From: CAZAAW01 sp964483325
GTDB lineage: Bacteria > Pseudomonadota > Alphaproteobacteria > Rhizobiales > Kaistiaceae
Assembly (NCBI GenBank): GCA_964483325.1
Contig: CAZAAW010000014.1
Location: 1-61,987, forward strand
Direction of reading: 5' to 3'
Length of the DNA stretch: 61,987 nucleotides
Position 1 is the stretch's first letter. Each line of letters begins with the position of its first letter. The translations under genes were made by a program, and so were the position numbers. The notes below the pieces were generated by a model. It was not told the origin of the DNA and searched no databases. It worked only from the letters and a program-made list of their open reading frames with translations. Below are positions 15,114 to 22,949 of the stretch, in pieces.

Positions 15114-16403
15114 TTACGCCGAAAGGGCGCGGCCGGCTTCCTTGCGCGCCCCGGCGGCCGATCCGCCATGGCCGTGCGAGCGGTCGCCCTCGGCGTCGCG
15201 GATGCGCGTCGGCAGGCCCATGCCGTCGAGCAAGGCGAGGAACGGCCGCGGCGGCAGCTCCTCGACATTGACCATGCGCTTCACGTCCCAGCGGCCGGAG
15301 GCGACGAGGATCGCCGCCGCGGCGGCCGGAACGCCGGCGGTATAGGAAATCGCCTGGCTGCCGACCTCGGCATAGGCCTCCTGGTGATCGGCGATGTTGT
15401 AGATCAGCACCTCGCGCTTGCGGCCGTCGGCGACGCCCTTGGCCAGCACGCCGATGCAGGTCTTGCCGGTATAGTCCGGGGCAAGGCTCGCCGGATCGGG
15501 CAGCACCGCCTTGACGACCTTCAGCGGCACCACCTCGAGCCCCTCGGCGGTGCGCACCGGCTGCTCCGACAGGAGGCCGAGATTGTTCAGCACCTCGAAC
15601 ACGGTGATGTAGCGCTCGCCGAAGCCCATCCAGAAGCGGATGTCCGGCACGGCGAGGTTCTTTGCCAGCGAATGAATCTCGTCATGGCCGGTGAGGTAGG
15701 TCGTGCGCTTGCCGACAACCGGCAGGTCCCAGCTCTTGCGCACCTCGAACATGCGGTTGGCGGTCCAGGCGCCCTTCTGCCACGACCAGACCTTGCCGGT
15801 GAATTCGCGGAAATTGATCTCCGGATCGAAATTGGTGGCGAAATAGCGGCCGTGGTCGCCGGCATTGACGTCGATGATGTCGAGCGAATCGATGCGGTCG
15901 AAATAGTCGTCCGCCGCCAGCCGCGCATAGGCATTGACGACGCCCGGATCGAAGCCGGCGCCGAGAATGGCGGTGACGCCGGCGCGCTCGCATTCGGCGC
16001 GCCGCTTCCATTCGTAATTGCCGTACCAGGGCGGCGGCTCGCAGACCTTCTGCGGGTCCTCGTGGATCGCCGTGTCGATATAGGCGGCGCCGGTGGCGAT
16101 GCAGGCCGACAGCACCGACATGTTGAGGAAGGCTGAGCCGACATTGACGACGATGCCCGCCCCGGTCTCGCGGATCAGCGCCGCGGTGCGCTCGACATCC
16201 ATGGCGTCGAGCGCATGCGCCGTCATCCGGCCGCCGGTCTTCATGCTGCGCTTCGCTTGCACGGAGCGGACGATCGCCTCGGCCTTGGCGAGGGTCCGCG
16301 AGGCGATGTGGATGGCGCCCAGCACATCGCTCGCCTCTGCGCATTTATGGGCCACCACATGGCCGACGCCACCGGCGCCGATGATCAGGACGTTCTTCCT
16401 CAT
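15114..16403 (-). CDS. Carboxynorspermidine dehydrogenase (saccharopine dehydrogenase family)
   Basis: A 429-residue NADPH-dependent reductive condensing enzyme. The N-terminal Rossmann motif is VLIIGAGGVGHVVAHKC. Family hallmarks include HIASRTLAKAEAI, VVNVGSAFLNMSVLSACI, YIDTAIHEDP and LGAGFDPGVVNAYARLA. In the known pathway it joins L-aspartate semialdehyde to putrescine or diaminopropane to give carboxyspermidine or carboxynorspermidine. The next gene on the same strand is the decarboxylase NspC (47-base gap; nspC is upstream), which supports the assignment over lysine-pathway saccharopine dehydrogenases. The C-terminal 25 residues are Gly/Ala rich and probably disordered. Confidence 0.9.
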   Translation of the reverse strand: MRKNVLIIGAGGVGHVVAHKCAEASDVLGAIHIASRTLAKAEAIVRSVQAKRSMKTGGRMTAHALDAMDVERTAALIRETGAGIVVNVGSAFLNMSVLSACIATGAAYIDTAIHEDPQKVCEPPPWYGNYEWKRRAECERAGVTAILGAGFDPGVVNAYARLAADDYFDRIDSLDIIDVNAGDHGRYFATNFDPEINFREFTGKVWSWQKGAWTANRMFEVRKSWDLPVVGKRTTYLTGHDEIHSLAKNLAVPDIRFWMGFGERYITVFEVLNNLGLLSEQPVRTAEGLEVVPLKVVKAVLPDPASLAPDYTGKTCIGVLAKGVADGRKREVLIYNIADHQEAYAEVGSQAISYTAGVPAAAAAILVASGRWDVKRMVNVEELPPRPFLALLDGMGLPTRIRDAEGDRSHGHGGSAAGARKEAGRALSA

Positions 16404-16450
16404 TTGATCTCAGACCTCCTTGCGTGCGGGGAGCGGGTCGGGAACGAGCT

Positions 16451-17548
16451 TCACGAGAGGCTCGCGGCGTAATCCTCGAAGGAAAACGCACGCACCAGGC
16501 GCTGGCTGCCGTCGAGTTCGCGCACGGCGATCGACGGCATCTGCAGGCCGTTGAACCAGTTCTTCTTCACCATGGTGTAGCCGGCGGCATCGGCGATCGA
16601 GATGCGGTCGCCGACCCCGAGCGGCCTGTCGAAGCCGAACTCGCCGAAGACGTCGCCGGCAAGGCACGACTTGCCGCAGACGAGGTAGCGATGCTCGCCG
16701 CCGGTGCCGGCCTTGGCGCTCTCGCGGTATATCAGGAGATCGAGCATGTGCGCCTCGGTGGAGCTGTCGACGATCGCCAGCGGCTTGCCGTTGAAGCCGG
16801 TGTCGAGCACCGTCACCTCCAGCGTCGTGCTGCCGGTCACCGCCGCCTCGCCGGGCTCCAGATAGACTGTGACGCCGTAGCGCTGCGCGAAGGCCTTGAG
16901 GCGGTCGCAGAAGGCATCCAGCGGATAGCCGTCGCCGGTGAAATGGATGCCGCCGCCGAGGCTCACCCAGTCGACCTGCGCGAAGGCCTCGCCGAACTTC
17001 GCCTCGATGGCGCCGAGCATGCGGTCGAAGGCGTCGAAATCGTCGTTCTCGCAATTATTGTGGATCATGAAGCCGTCGATGCGGCCGACCACTGCCATGA
17101 CCTTCTCCGGGTCCCCTTCGCCCAGCCGGCTGAACGGCCGGGCCGGATCGGCGAGGTCGAAATGCGAGACGCTGACCCCCGGATTGAGCCGCAGGCCGCG
17201 GCCGAGCGCCGAGGAGCGGTCGGCGAAGCGGTCGAGCTGCCCGATGGAGTTGAAGATGATCTTGTCGGCATTCTCCATCACCGCATCGATCTCGTGGTCG
17301 GCGAAGGCGACGCTGTAGGCATGGGTCTCGCCGCCGAACTTCTCGCGCCCGAGCCGCACCTCGTAGAGCGACGACGAGGTCGTGCCGTCCATGTAGTCGC
17401 GCATCAGGTCGAACACGGCCCAGGTCGCGAAGCACTTGAGCGCCAGCAGGACGCGCGCCCCGGAGCGCTCGCGCACGGTGCGGATCGTCTCGAGGTTGCG
17501 CAGCAGCCGCGTCTTGTCGATGAGGTAATAGGGCGTCTGGATCGCCAA
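16451..17548 (-). CDS. nspC: Carboxynorspermidine decarboxylase
   Basis: A 365-residue PLP enzyme of the alanine-racemase-fold decarboxylases. The PLP lysine is in LLALKCFATWAVFDLM (K38), with SSSLYEVRLGREKFGG, HNNCENDDFDAF, SLGGGIHFTGDGYP, EPGEAAV and CGKSCLAGDVFGEF following. NspC decarboxylates carboxynorspermidine/carboxyspermidine to norspermidine/spermidine. It forms an operon with the dehydrogenase downstream. Together they give a spermidine route that does not need decarboxylated SAM, common in many alphaproteobacteria. Confidence 0.95.
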   Translation of the reverse strand: MAIQTPYYLIDKTRLLRNLETIRTVRERSGARVLLALKCFATWAVFDLMRDYMDGTTSSSLYEVRLGREKFGGETHAYSVAFADHEIDAVMENADKIIFNSIGQLDRFADRSSALGRGLRLNPGVSVSHFDLADPARPFSRLGEGDPEKVMAVVGRIDGFMIHNNCENDDFDAFDRMLGAIEAKFGEAFAQVDWVSLGGGIHFTGDGYPLDAFCDRLKAFAQRYGVTVYLEPGEAAVTGSTTLEVTVLDTGFNGKPLAIVDSSTEAHMLDLLIYRESAKAGTGGEHRYLVCGKSCLAGDVFGEFGFDRPLGVGDRISIADAAGYTMVKKNWFNGLQMPSIAVRELDGSQRLVRAFSFEDYAASLS

Positions 17549-18504
17549 GCTGTGGCTCCTGTTGAAGGCTCGCGGGATAAGGGCTGGCGCGCTTTCCCGG
17601 CCGCAGCCGGGGCGCTTTCATTCGCCGGCTAATGATAAGCCGCCGCGTCGGACGCGGGGGCGGCGCGGACCGGTCGTGGCAGTGTTACGATAGGAAAAGG
17701 ATGCCGGTCGGCCCCGGCGGCCCCATTAGCGCCGCGCCGTCCCTGCCGGTCCATCTCGGCCGGGCATCGGACCGCGGCGCGACCCTATGGGCCGGGCGCC
17801 TGACGGAACGGCCGCAGCCGCCGGAAAAAGCATTCATGCGCGCGCTGCCAGCGCAGGCGTGCCAATGTTTTTCTTCCTTTTGGGAGGCATTCAGTAGAAC
17901 TGAGTCCATCCCCAATTGGAAGAGGGCGTCGTGAGACATACCGTCCTCTCCAACCAGCAGATGAAGCCTACTTCAGGCAACCTCGCCGATATAGCATCGC
18001 CAGCAGATTAATCAACCGCGGCCCTCCGCCGCCCCGGCCCCGCCGAGCGCCGGGGAAAAGCTGCCGGAGCATCGGGACGGCGGCGGTTATTCCATCCTGC
18101 GCCGCAGGTGTTGCGCCAGTAATCAGGCAATGCGCTGTAGAAATTCTTCGCTGTTTCTTTTCGGGTGCGGCGCTATTCGTTCATTTTGGTCAGGGCCGTT
18201 ACCGCAAGCGTTTGCCTCTCCGCAAGAAGAGACACGCCGCGGAGGCGGAACGGGCAGTGCGAACCGCCCGGCGTGGGTCCCTACCCGTCACGCGCCCGCG
18301 GCGCGCGCCACCCTCCCCGTTCCGGTGAGGGATGAGTGCGTGCTTCCCTATGAGGGGCAGGTGTGACCGCGTGGGCAAGGCCCTGCCTTGCCCACCCTAC
18401 GCACCGTCCCTAATGCCGAGCGCCCATCCCTCACCGCTTGCGGGGAGGGTGGCCCCGCCGCAGGCGGGGTCGGGTGGGGAGCGCCGGTGCTGGACGAAGC
18501 GCCA
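17549..18504. other. Gene-free stretch upstream of nspC
   Basis: About 950 bases without a convincing gene. It must hold the nspC promoter (minus strand) and contains a family B repeat at its far end (18277-18484). A small hairpin CAGT-AGA-ACTG lies near 17892. No riboswitch or RNA gene could be recognised. Confidence 0.6.
18277..18484. repeat. Family B intergenic repeat element, copy 2 (about 208 bp)
   Basis: Shares with 9872-10133 the left segment beginning ACCCGTCACGCGCC, the phrase GATGAGTGCGTGCTTCCC, the GTGGGCAAGG...CCTTGCCCAC hairpin and the right end CGGGTGGGGAGCGC (18471-18484). The left terminus is degraded. It lies just past the stop of a convergent-facing secreted protein gene. 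Confidence 0.7.
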
Positions 18505-19230
18505 TCACGGCACCGGCGCGAAGGCCGGGTCGTCGATCTCCATGCGGGCGGTGCTTTCGAACTGGCCGGCGATCAGCTCGTGCGTGTGCGGGTCGACCAT
18601 CTGCTGACCGGGTTTGCGCAGCAGGCGCGCCTCGGTGGTGACGATGCGGCCGTCGGGCAGCGTCTTGCGGCAGTGCTGCTTGATCAGCAGGCCCTGGATC
18701 GCCTGCTCGCCCGGCAGCGGCGGGTCGTCACGGCAGGCCCAGCCGTCGTCGCCGAGAAGGCCGCGGACATAGGCGCCCATGCCGTAGGCGATGCGGCGCT
18801 GGCGCACCGTGGCGCGGTCGTCGGTGACGGCACGCACGGCGCGCAGGATGCCGCCCTCGTCGAACAGCACCGACAGGACGACCGGATAGACGAAGAGCCG
18901 CGTGCCGGCATAGCGGTCGATCATCTGCGGGCTCTCCATCGCCCGCGCCCGGTACTCCATCTCGTCGTCATAGCGGACATAGACCTCGTGGAGGCCGTTC
19001 GGCTCTGCCGGGCAGCGCGCGAAATCGGTGAAGCCGGCGAGCGGCAGCGACGGCGGGCCGCCATCGGTGCCGCAGGCATAGTCGGTGAAGTCGAGCGCCG
19101 GCAGCGCGGCGGCCGGCGTGCCGAGGCGCAGGTCCCACAGCGTCGTCGGGCGCTCTTCCGCGCCGGCGTCCCCGGCGCCCGCGGCGGCGAGCGCCGCGAG
19201 GAGAACGCCGAAGAGGACATGCCGGCGCAT
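18505..19230 (-). CDS. Secreted four-cysteine protein of a PQQ-dehydrogenase module (unknown family)
   Basis: A 241-residue protein with a Sec signal (MRRHVLFGVLLAALAAAGAG). I do not recognise a named family, but it is clearly homologous to residues 30-237 of the pentapeptide protein at 33679-35151. Shared blocks are WDLRLG, YACGTDGGPPSL, FARCPAE, GLHEVYVRYDDEMEY, IAYGMG and LLRKPG. Four cysteines (C53, C73, C166, C187) align with C56, C76, C169 and C190 there, suggesting two conserved disulfides. It is last in an operon with a cytochrome c (11-base gap) and a PQQ dehydrogenase. Both homologues occur in this context, so a periplasmic chaperone, adaptor or electron-transfer accessory role is inferred. 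Confidence 0.85.
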   Translation of the reverse strand: MRRHVLFGVLLAALAAAGAGDAGAEERPTTLWDLRLGTPAAALPALDFTDYACGTDGGPPSLPLAGFTDFARCPAEPNGLHEVYVRYDDEMEYRARAMESPQMIDRYAGTRLFVYPVVLSVLFDEGGILRAVRAVTDDRATVRQRRIAYGMGAYVRGLLGDDGWACRDDPPLPGEQAIQGLLIKQHCRKTLPDGRIVTTEARLLRKPGQQMVDPHTHELIAGQFESTARMEIDDPAFAPVP

Positions 19231-19241
19231 CGCCGCTGCCG

Positions 19242-19790
19242 TCAGTTGCCCGGCTCGTATCGCTTGCAGCGCGGGCTGGTCGGGCTGAAATAGGCCTGAC
19301 ATTCGGCGAGCGTCACCTCGCCCCGGCCCTTGAAATTGGTGACGACATAGGCCGTGACGGCGTCGATCTCCTTGGCCGACAGCGGCACGCCGGGCGTCGG
19401 CGCCTGGTCGCCGAGATCGGCCTTGGTGGAGCCGTAGCAGCGCGTGTCCTTGTAGGCCTGGCGGTCGTGATAGGGCATCGCCGTCCCCGGCCGGCCGCAC
19501 TGCACGACCTCGTGGATCTGGGCGGCGTCGAGCGCGGTGGTGCGCAGCGACGGCCCCTCCGGGCTCGGCCCGGCATTCTCGCCGTCGGCGGCCCAGCCAT
19601 GGCACGAGGCGCAGCCGGCGCGCTCGCCCCACACGACCTTGCCGCGCTCCAGCTGGGCCGGGTCGGCGGCGGCCCCCTCCTGCTTCGGCGCCTCGATCGA
19701 CCGCGTCGGGGCACCGGAGGCAAGCGTCAGTCCGGCCGCGATGCCGAGGAGGGCAGCGGCGCGCTTCGTCTGTTCCAGCATTCTGTACAT
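19242..19790 (-). CDS. c-type cytochrome of the PQQ-dehydrogenase module (locus 1)
   Basis: A 182-residue monohaem cytochrome c with a signal peptide (MLEQTKRAAALLGIAAGLTL; start could be either ATG at 19790 or 19781). The haem site is C60-A-S-C63-H64 and the probable axial Met is M105 in CGRPGTAMPYH. Four further cysteines (C98, C118, C164, C175) are matched in both cytochromes of locus 2, as is the C-terminal block GRG-x2-T-x2-EC-x-AYF. It sits directly downstream of a PQQ dehydrogenase, so it is the likely electron acceptor, as XoxG is for XoxF. The extra cysteines and C-terminal block are not typical of XoxG. Confidence 0.9.
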   Translation of the reverse strand: MYRMLEQTKRAAALLGIAAGLTLASGAPTRSIEAPKQEGAAADPAQLERGKVVWGERAGCASCHGWAADGENAGPSPEGPSLRTTALDAAQIHEVVQCGRPGTAMPYHDRQAYKDTRCYGSTKADLGDQAPTPGVPLSAKEIDAVTAYVVTNFKGRGEVTLAECQAYFSPTSPRCKRYEPGN

Positions 19791-19885
19791 GAGCGGTTTT
19801 CTTCTTCGGCGGTTTTTCTTCTTCCGGATGCGGATCGGTGCAGGCGGTGGCGGGAGGAGCAAGGCGCCCCTCCCGCCGCTCGTCC

Positions 19886-21625
19886 CTAGAGGGCGAAGAA
19901 GAACAGCATCGAGCTGCGCTGCATGTTCTCCATCAGCACCGGATCCTTGCCCTTGCCCTGCATGGCGAAGAAGCCGGAATAGACAACGCCGCCGCCCGCC
20001 GGGATGGCGACATACTGCTTGCCGTCGATGGCGTAGGTGACCGGCGGCGCCTCGATGCCGGTGCCCATGTTGACGCTCCACAGCGGCTCCATTGTCTTGG
20101 CGTCGAGCGCCTCGAGCGTGCCGTCGAGGGCGCCGTTGAACACCAGGCCGCCGGCGGTGGTCAGCGTGCCGCCCACCGCCGCATAGTCGAGATGGCGCTT
20201 GACGACGATCTTGCCGGTCGTCGGATCGAGGGCGGTGACGCTGCCGAGCTGCTGCGCGGCGATGGAGATGTCCTTGCCGAAATTGCCGCAGCCCTCGATG
20301 GCCGGCGAGTACACGTAGCCGGTCTCGGGGTTGTAGGACTGCGGGAAGATGTTGGTGCCGCCCTGGATCTGCGGGCAGACATCGGTGACCGTCTCGCCGC
20401 CGAGGCCGGGTCCGGGGCGCTTGGCGCTGTTATAGACCTGGACGTCGAGATTGGGGTCGTACTCGACCGGCTTGCCGGTCTTCGGATCGATGCCGGCGGT
20501 CCAGTTCACCTGGTCGAGCAGCTGCGTGCCGTGCAGGAAATTGCCGCTGGTGCGGTCGAGCACGTAGTAGAAGCCATTGCGCGAGGCATGGCTCAGCAGC
20601 TGCCGCGGCTGGCCGTCGACCGTGGCGTCGATCAGCAGATGGCTGCCGACCTCGTCATAGTCGAGCGCGTCGTTGGGCGTGTACTGGAAGTACCACTTGA
20701 GATCGCCGGTATCCGGATCGAGGGCGATGGTGCTGTCGGTGTAGAGATTGTCGCCCGGCCGCACCGTCGGATCGAAGTCCGGCGCCGGGTTGCCGACGCC
20801 CCAGATGGTGAGGTCCTGCGCCTCGTCATAGGAGCCGACGCCCCAGATCGAGCCGCCGCCGGTCTTCCATGATTCGCCGCCGCCCTTCCAGGTCTCCGAG
20901 CCGGGCTCGCCCGGTGCCGGCACGGTGAAGCGGGTCCAGACGATCTCGCCGGTCTCGGCACTGCGCGCCTCGATGAAGTTGCGCGCGCCATTGTCGGCGC
21001 CGCCGGAGCCGAAGATGATGTTGCCCTTGAGGGCCAGCGGCGCGCCGGTGTGATACTCGACATCCGGCTGACGCGTCGTCATTTCCTCGAAGATCGTCTC
21101 GCCGGTGCCGATATCGGCGGCGATGAGGCGCCCGTCGAGCGACACGACATAGACGCGGTTGCCGGAGATGGCGACGCCGCGATTGCTCGGGATGGCGATG
21201 GTGTCCTTCTCGGTCTGCGGATCGAGAATCCAGCGGATGGAGCCGCGCGTGCCGCTGCTGACGTCGATCTTGTAGACGCGCGCCCAGCCGTCGGTGGCAT
21301 ACATCATGCCGTCGACCACCAGCGGCGTGTTGACCAGGCCGCTCGACGGCCAGGTGGCGGTGCCCTCCGGCGGCCGGAGGGCGACCGCGAAGGCGAATTT
21401 CAGGTCCTTGACGGTGTCGCGGTTGATCTCGTCGAGCAGCGAGTAGCGCCAGCTGCGGTAGTCATGATGGTGCGTCAGCCAGTTCTGCGGCTCCTGGTCG
21501 GCATGCAGGATGCGCTCGAAGGTGACGCCGGCATCCTGCGCCGCCGCCGGCAGGGCGCTGGCCGATACCAGCAGGCCGGCAGTAAAGAGCCGGCGGAATC
21601 GGATATACGATGGCAGGCTTAGCAT
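19886..21625 (-). CDS. PQQ-dependent alcohol/methanol-dehydrogenase-like protein (locus 1)
   Basis: A 579-residue periplasmic beta-propeller quinoprotein with a Sec signal (cleavage near AAAQ, residue 30). Family landmarks include QEPQNWLTHHHDYRSWRYSL, ESWKTGGGSIWG, GNPAPDFDP, RPGDNLYTDS and NWTAGIDPKTGKPVEY. The active-site block NDALDYDEVG has D322-Y-D324; an Asp two residues after the catalytic Asp is the lanthanide-type (XoxF/ExaF) signature. The usual metal-ligand Glu appears replaced by D211 (GADNGARN). The vicinal CC of methanol dehydrogenases is absent (IPSNRG instead). Probably oxidises an alcohol and reduces the downstream cytochrome c; the substrate is unknown. Confidence 0.92.
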   Translation of the reverse strand: MLSLPSYIRFRRLFTAGLLVSASALPAAAQDAGVTFERILHADQEPQNWLTHHHDYRSWRYSLLDEINRDTVKDLKFAFAVALRPPEGTATWPSSGLVNTPLVVDGMMYATDGWARVYKIDVSSGTRGSIRWILDPQTEKDTIAIPSNRGVAISGNRVYVVSLDGRLIAADIGTGETIFEEMTTRQPDVEYHTGAPLALKGNIIFGSGGADNGARNFIEARSAETGEIVWTRFTVPAPGEPGSETWKGGGESWKTGGGSIWGVGSYDEAQDLTIWGVGNPAPDFDPTVRPGDNLYTDSTIALDPDTGDLKWYFQYTPNDALDYDEVGSHLLIDATVDGQPRQLLSHASRNGFYYVLDRTSGNFLHGTQLLDQVNWTAGIDPKTGKPVEYDPNLDVQVYNSAKRPGPGLGGETVTDVCPQIQGGTNIFPQSYNPETGYVYSPAIEGCGNFGKDISIAAQQLGSVTALDPTTGKIVVKRHLDYAAVGGTLTTAGGLVFNGALDGTLEALDAKTMEPLWSVNMGTGIEAPPVTYAIDGKQYVAIPAGGGVVYSGFFAMQGKGKDPVLMENMQRSSMLFFFAL

Positions 21626-21995
21626 TGTTTCACTCCCGAAGATTATTGTTGCTTTGTAGTGCCGTATGATCGGCTGCCGCCCAGCTTGACCCGCAGCCTG
21701 ACACTACGCAAGCCGAACATTGCGGCTGCGACGCAGGAAGCCCGCATTGCTTGGCGGAAGCGATGGAATACCCGGGCGGCCGGGCCGGCGAGACCGGCGC
21801 CGGCCGCCAGCGGCAACAGCCGGGCACGGATTATCCGGCCGATGAACAACGAATAGGCTTGAACAATTCTCAATCTGCCGGAAATCTTCCGCGCTGGCTG
21901 CCAGGTCAGGAGTCCGCACACCAGGGGGTGAGGTGAACGCGAAGCCTGTCCACGGTCCCGGCAGCGCCCGAACCTCCGCCCCGCCGAGGAGAGCC
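21626..21995. other. Divergent promoter region between the PQQ dehydrogenase and lysR
   Basis: 370 bases with no gene. It should contain both promoters. A weak inverted repeat GTAGTG (21656-21661) / CACTAC (21702-21707) is present. No consensus promoter stands out. Confidence 0.5.
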
Positions 21996-22943
21996 ATGCG
22001 ATCGATCGCCTCGACCAATATCTCGCTGCGGGATCTGCGCGCTTTTCTGCATGTCGCCGAGTATTCCAGCTTCACGCGCGCCTCCGAGCGCCTGCACATG
22101 ACGCAGGCCGGCCTCAGCGCGCTGATCCGCAATCTGGAGAGCCAGCTCGACTGCCGGCTGTTCGCCCGCACGACGCGGTCGGTGACGCTGACCGCCGCCG
22201 GCGAGAAGCTGCGGCCGCTGGCGCTGCGCACCATCGAGGATTTCGCCTCGCTGGCCACCGAAATGAGCAGCGCCTCGGATGCCGCCGACCGGTTGCTGCG
22301 CATCGGCGCGACGCCGGTGGTGTGCGCGCAGCTGCTGCCGCAGGTGACCTGGGAATTCCGCCGCCGGCGGCCGGACGTGACGGTGCAGATCGCCGACATC
22401 GCCCGCGATCAGATCGCGCCACAGCTGCGCAGCGGCGATATCGACATCGGCCTCACCACCGACCTGGCGGCGGGCGGCGACCTCAAGGCGCAGCGCATCT
22501 TCGCGACGCATCTCCTGTGCATCACGCGGGCCCCCGCCGGCGCCCGGTCCTGGTCGGAGGGGCAGGCGGTGGGCCGCCTGCGCTGGGCCGACCTGCCGGA
22601 CCAGCCGCTCGTCAGCCTGCCGCCCGACGATCCGCTGCAGCGCCGCGTCGACAGCCACCTGCAGGGCGGCGGCGGCAGCCGGCGCATGCAGATCGTCGTC
22701 GGCCATATGGAGACGCAGATCGCCATGGCGGCCGGCGGGCTCGGCATGGCGATCATTCCGTCGCTGGCTTTGCCTGCCTGCCAGCGCTACGGCGTCGAGG
22801 TGAAGCTGCTTGTCGAGCCGATGGCGACGATGGATTTTTGCTGCCTGCGCAAGGGCGAGCGGCCGCTGACGCCGGTGATGAACGCCTATTACGACACGCT
22901 CGTCGACGTCCTGCAGGCGAGCTTCGGCAAGCTCGTCGCCTGA
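21996..22943 (+). CDS. LysR family transcriptional regulator
   Basis: A 315-residue LTTR. The N-terminal winged helix is LRDLRAFLHVAEYSSFTRAS, then TQAGLSALIRNLESQL and LFARTTRSVTLTAAGE. The C-terminal substrate-binding fold starts near residue 95. The ATG at 21996 has GAGGAGA just upstream, so it is preferred over an in-frame ATG 63 bases earlier. It is divergent from the PQQ dehydrogenase operon, the classic LTTR arrangement, and convergent with tctA at the end of the pyridine-type operon. Either could be its target; the divergent one is more likely. Confidence 0.93.
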   Translation: MRSIASTNISLRDLRAFLHVAEYSSFTRASERLHMTQAGLSALIRNLESQLDCRLFARTTRSVTLTAAGEKLRPLALRTIEDFASLATEMSSASDAADRLLRIGATPVVCAQLLPQVTWEFRRRRPDVTVQIADIARDQIAPQLRSGDIDIGLTTDLAAGGDLKAQRIFATHLLCITRAPAGARSWSEGQAVGRLRWADLPDQPLVSLPPDDPLQRRVDSHLQGGGGSRRMQIVVGHMETQIAMAAGGLGMAIIPSLALPACQRYGVEVKLLVEPMATMDFCCLRKGERPLTPVMNAYYDTLVDVLQASFGKLVA

Positions 22944-22949
22944 GGCAGC

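Noticed and set aside
15114..16403. Lysine-pathway saccharopine dehydrogenase as the name for this gene
   Set aside because: Its partner is an unmistakable NspC-type decarboxylase, so carboxynorspermidine dehydrogenase fits better.
17632..17934. 100-codon open frame upstream of nspC
   Set aside because: No ribosome binding site, no domain, composition typical of noncoding GC-rich DNA.
19886..21625. Naming the PQQ dehydrogenases xoxF
   Set aside because: They carry the Asp pair but lack the vicinal cysteines and the usual Glu ligand, and their partners are not XoxG/XoxJ-like, so the symbol would overstate the identity.
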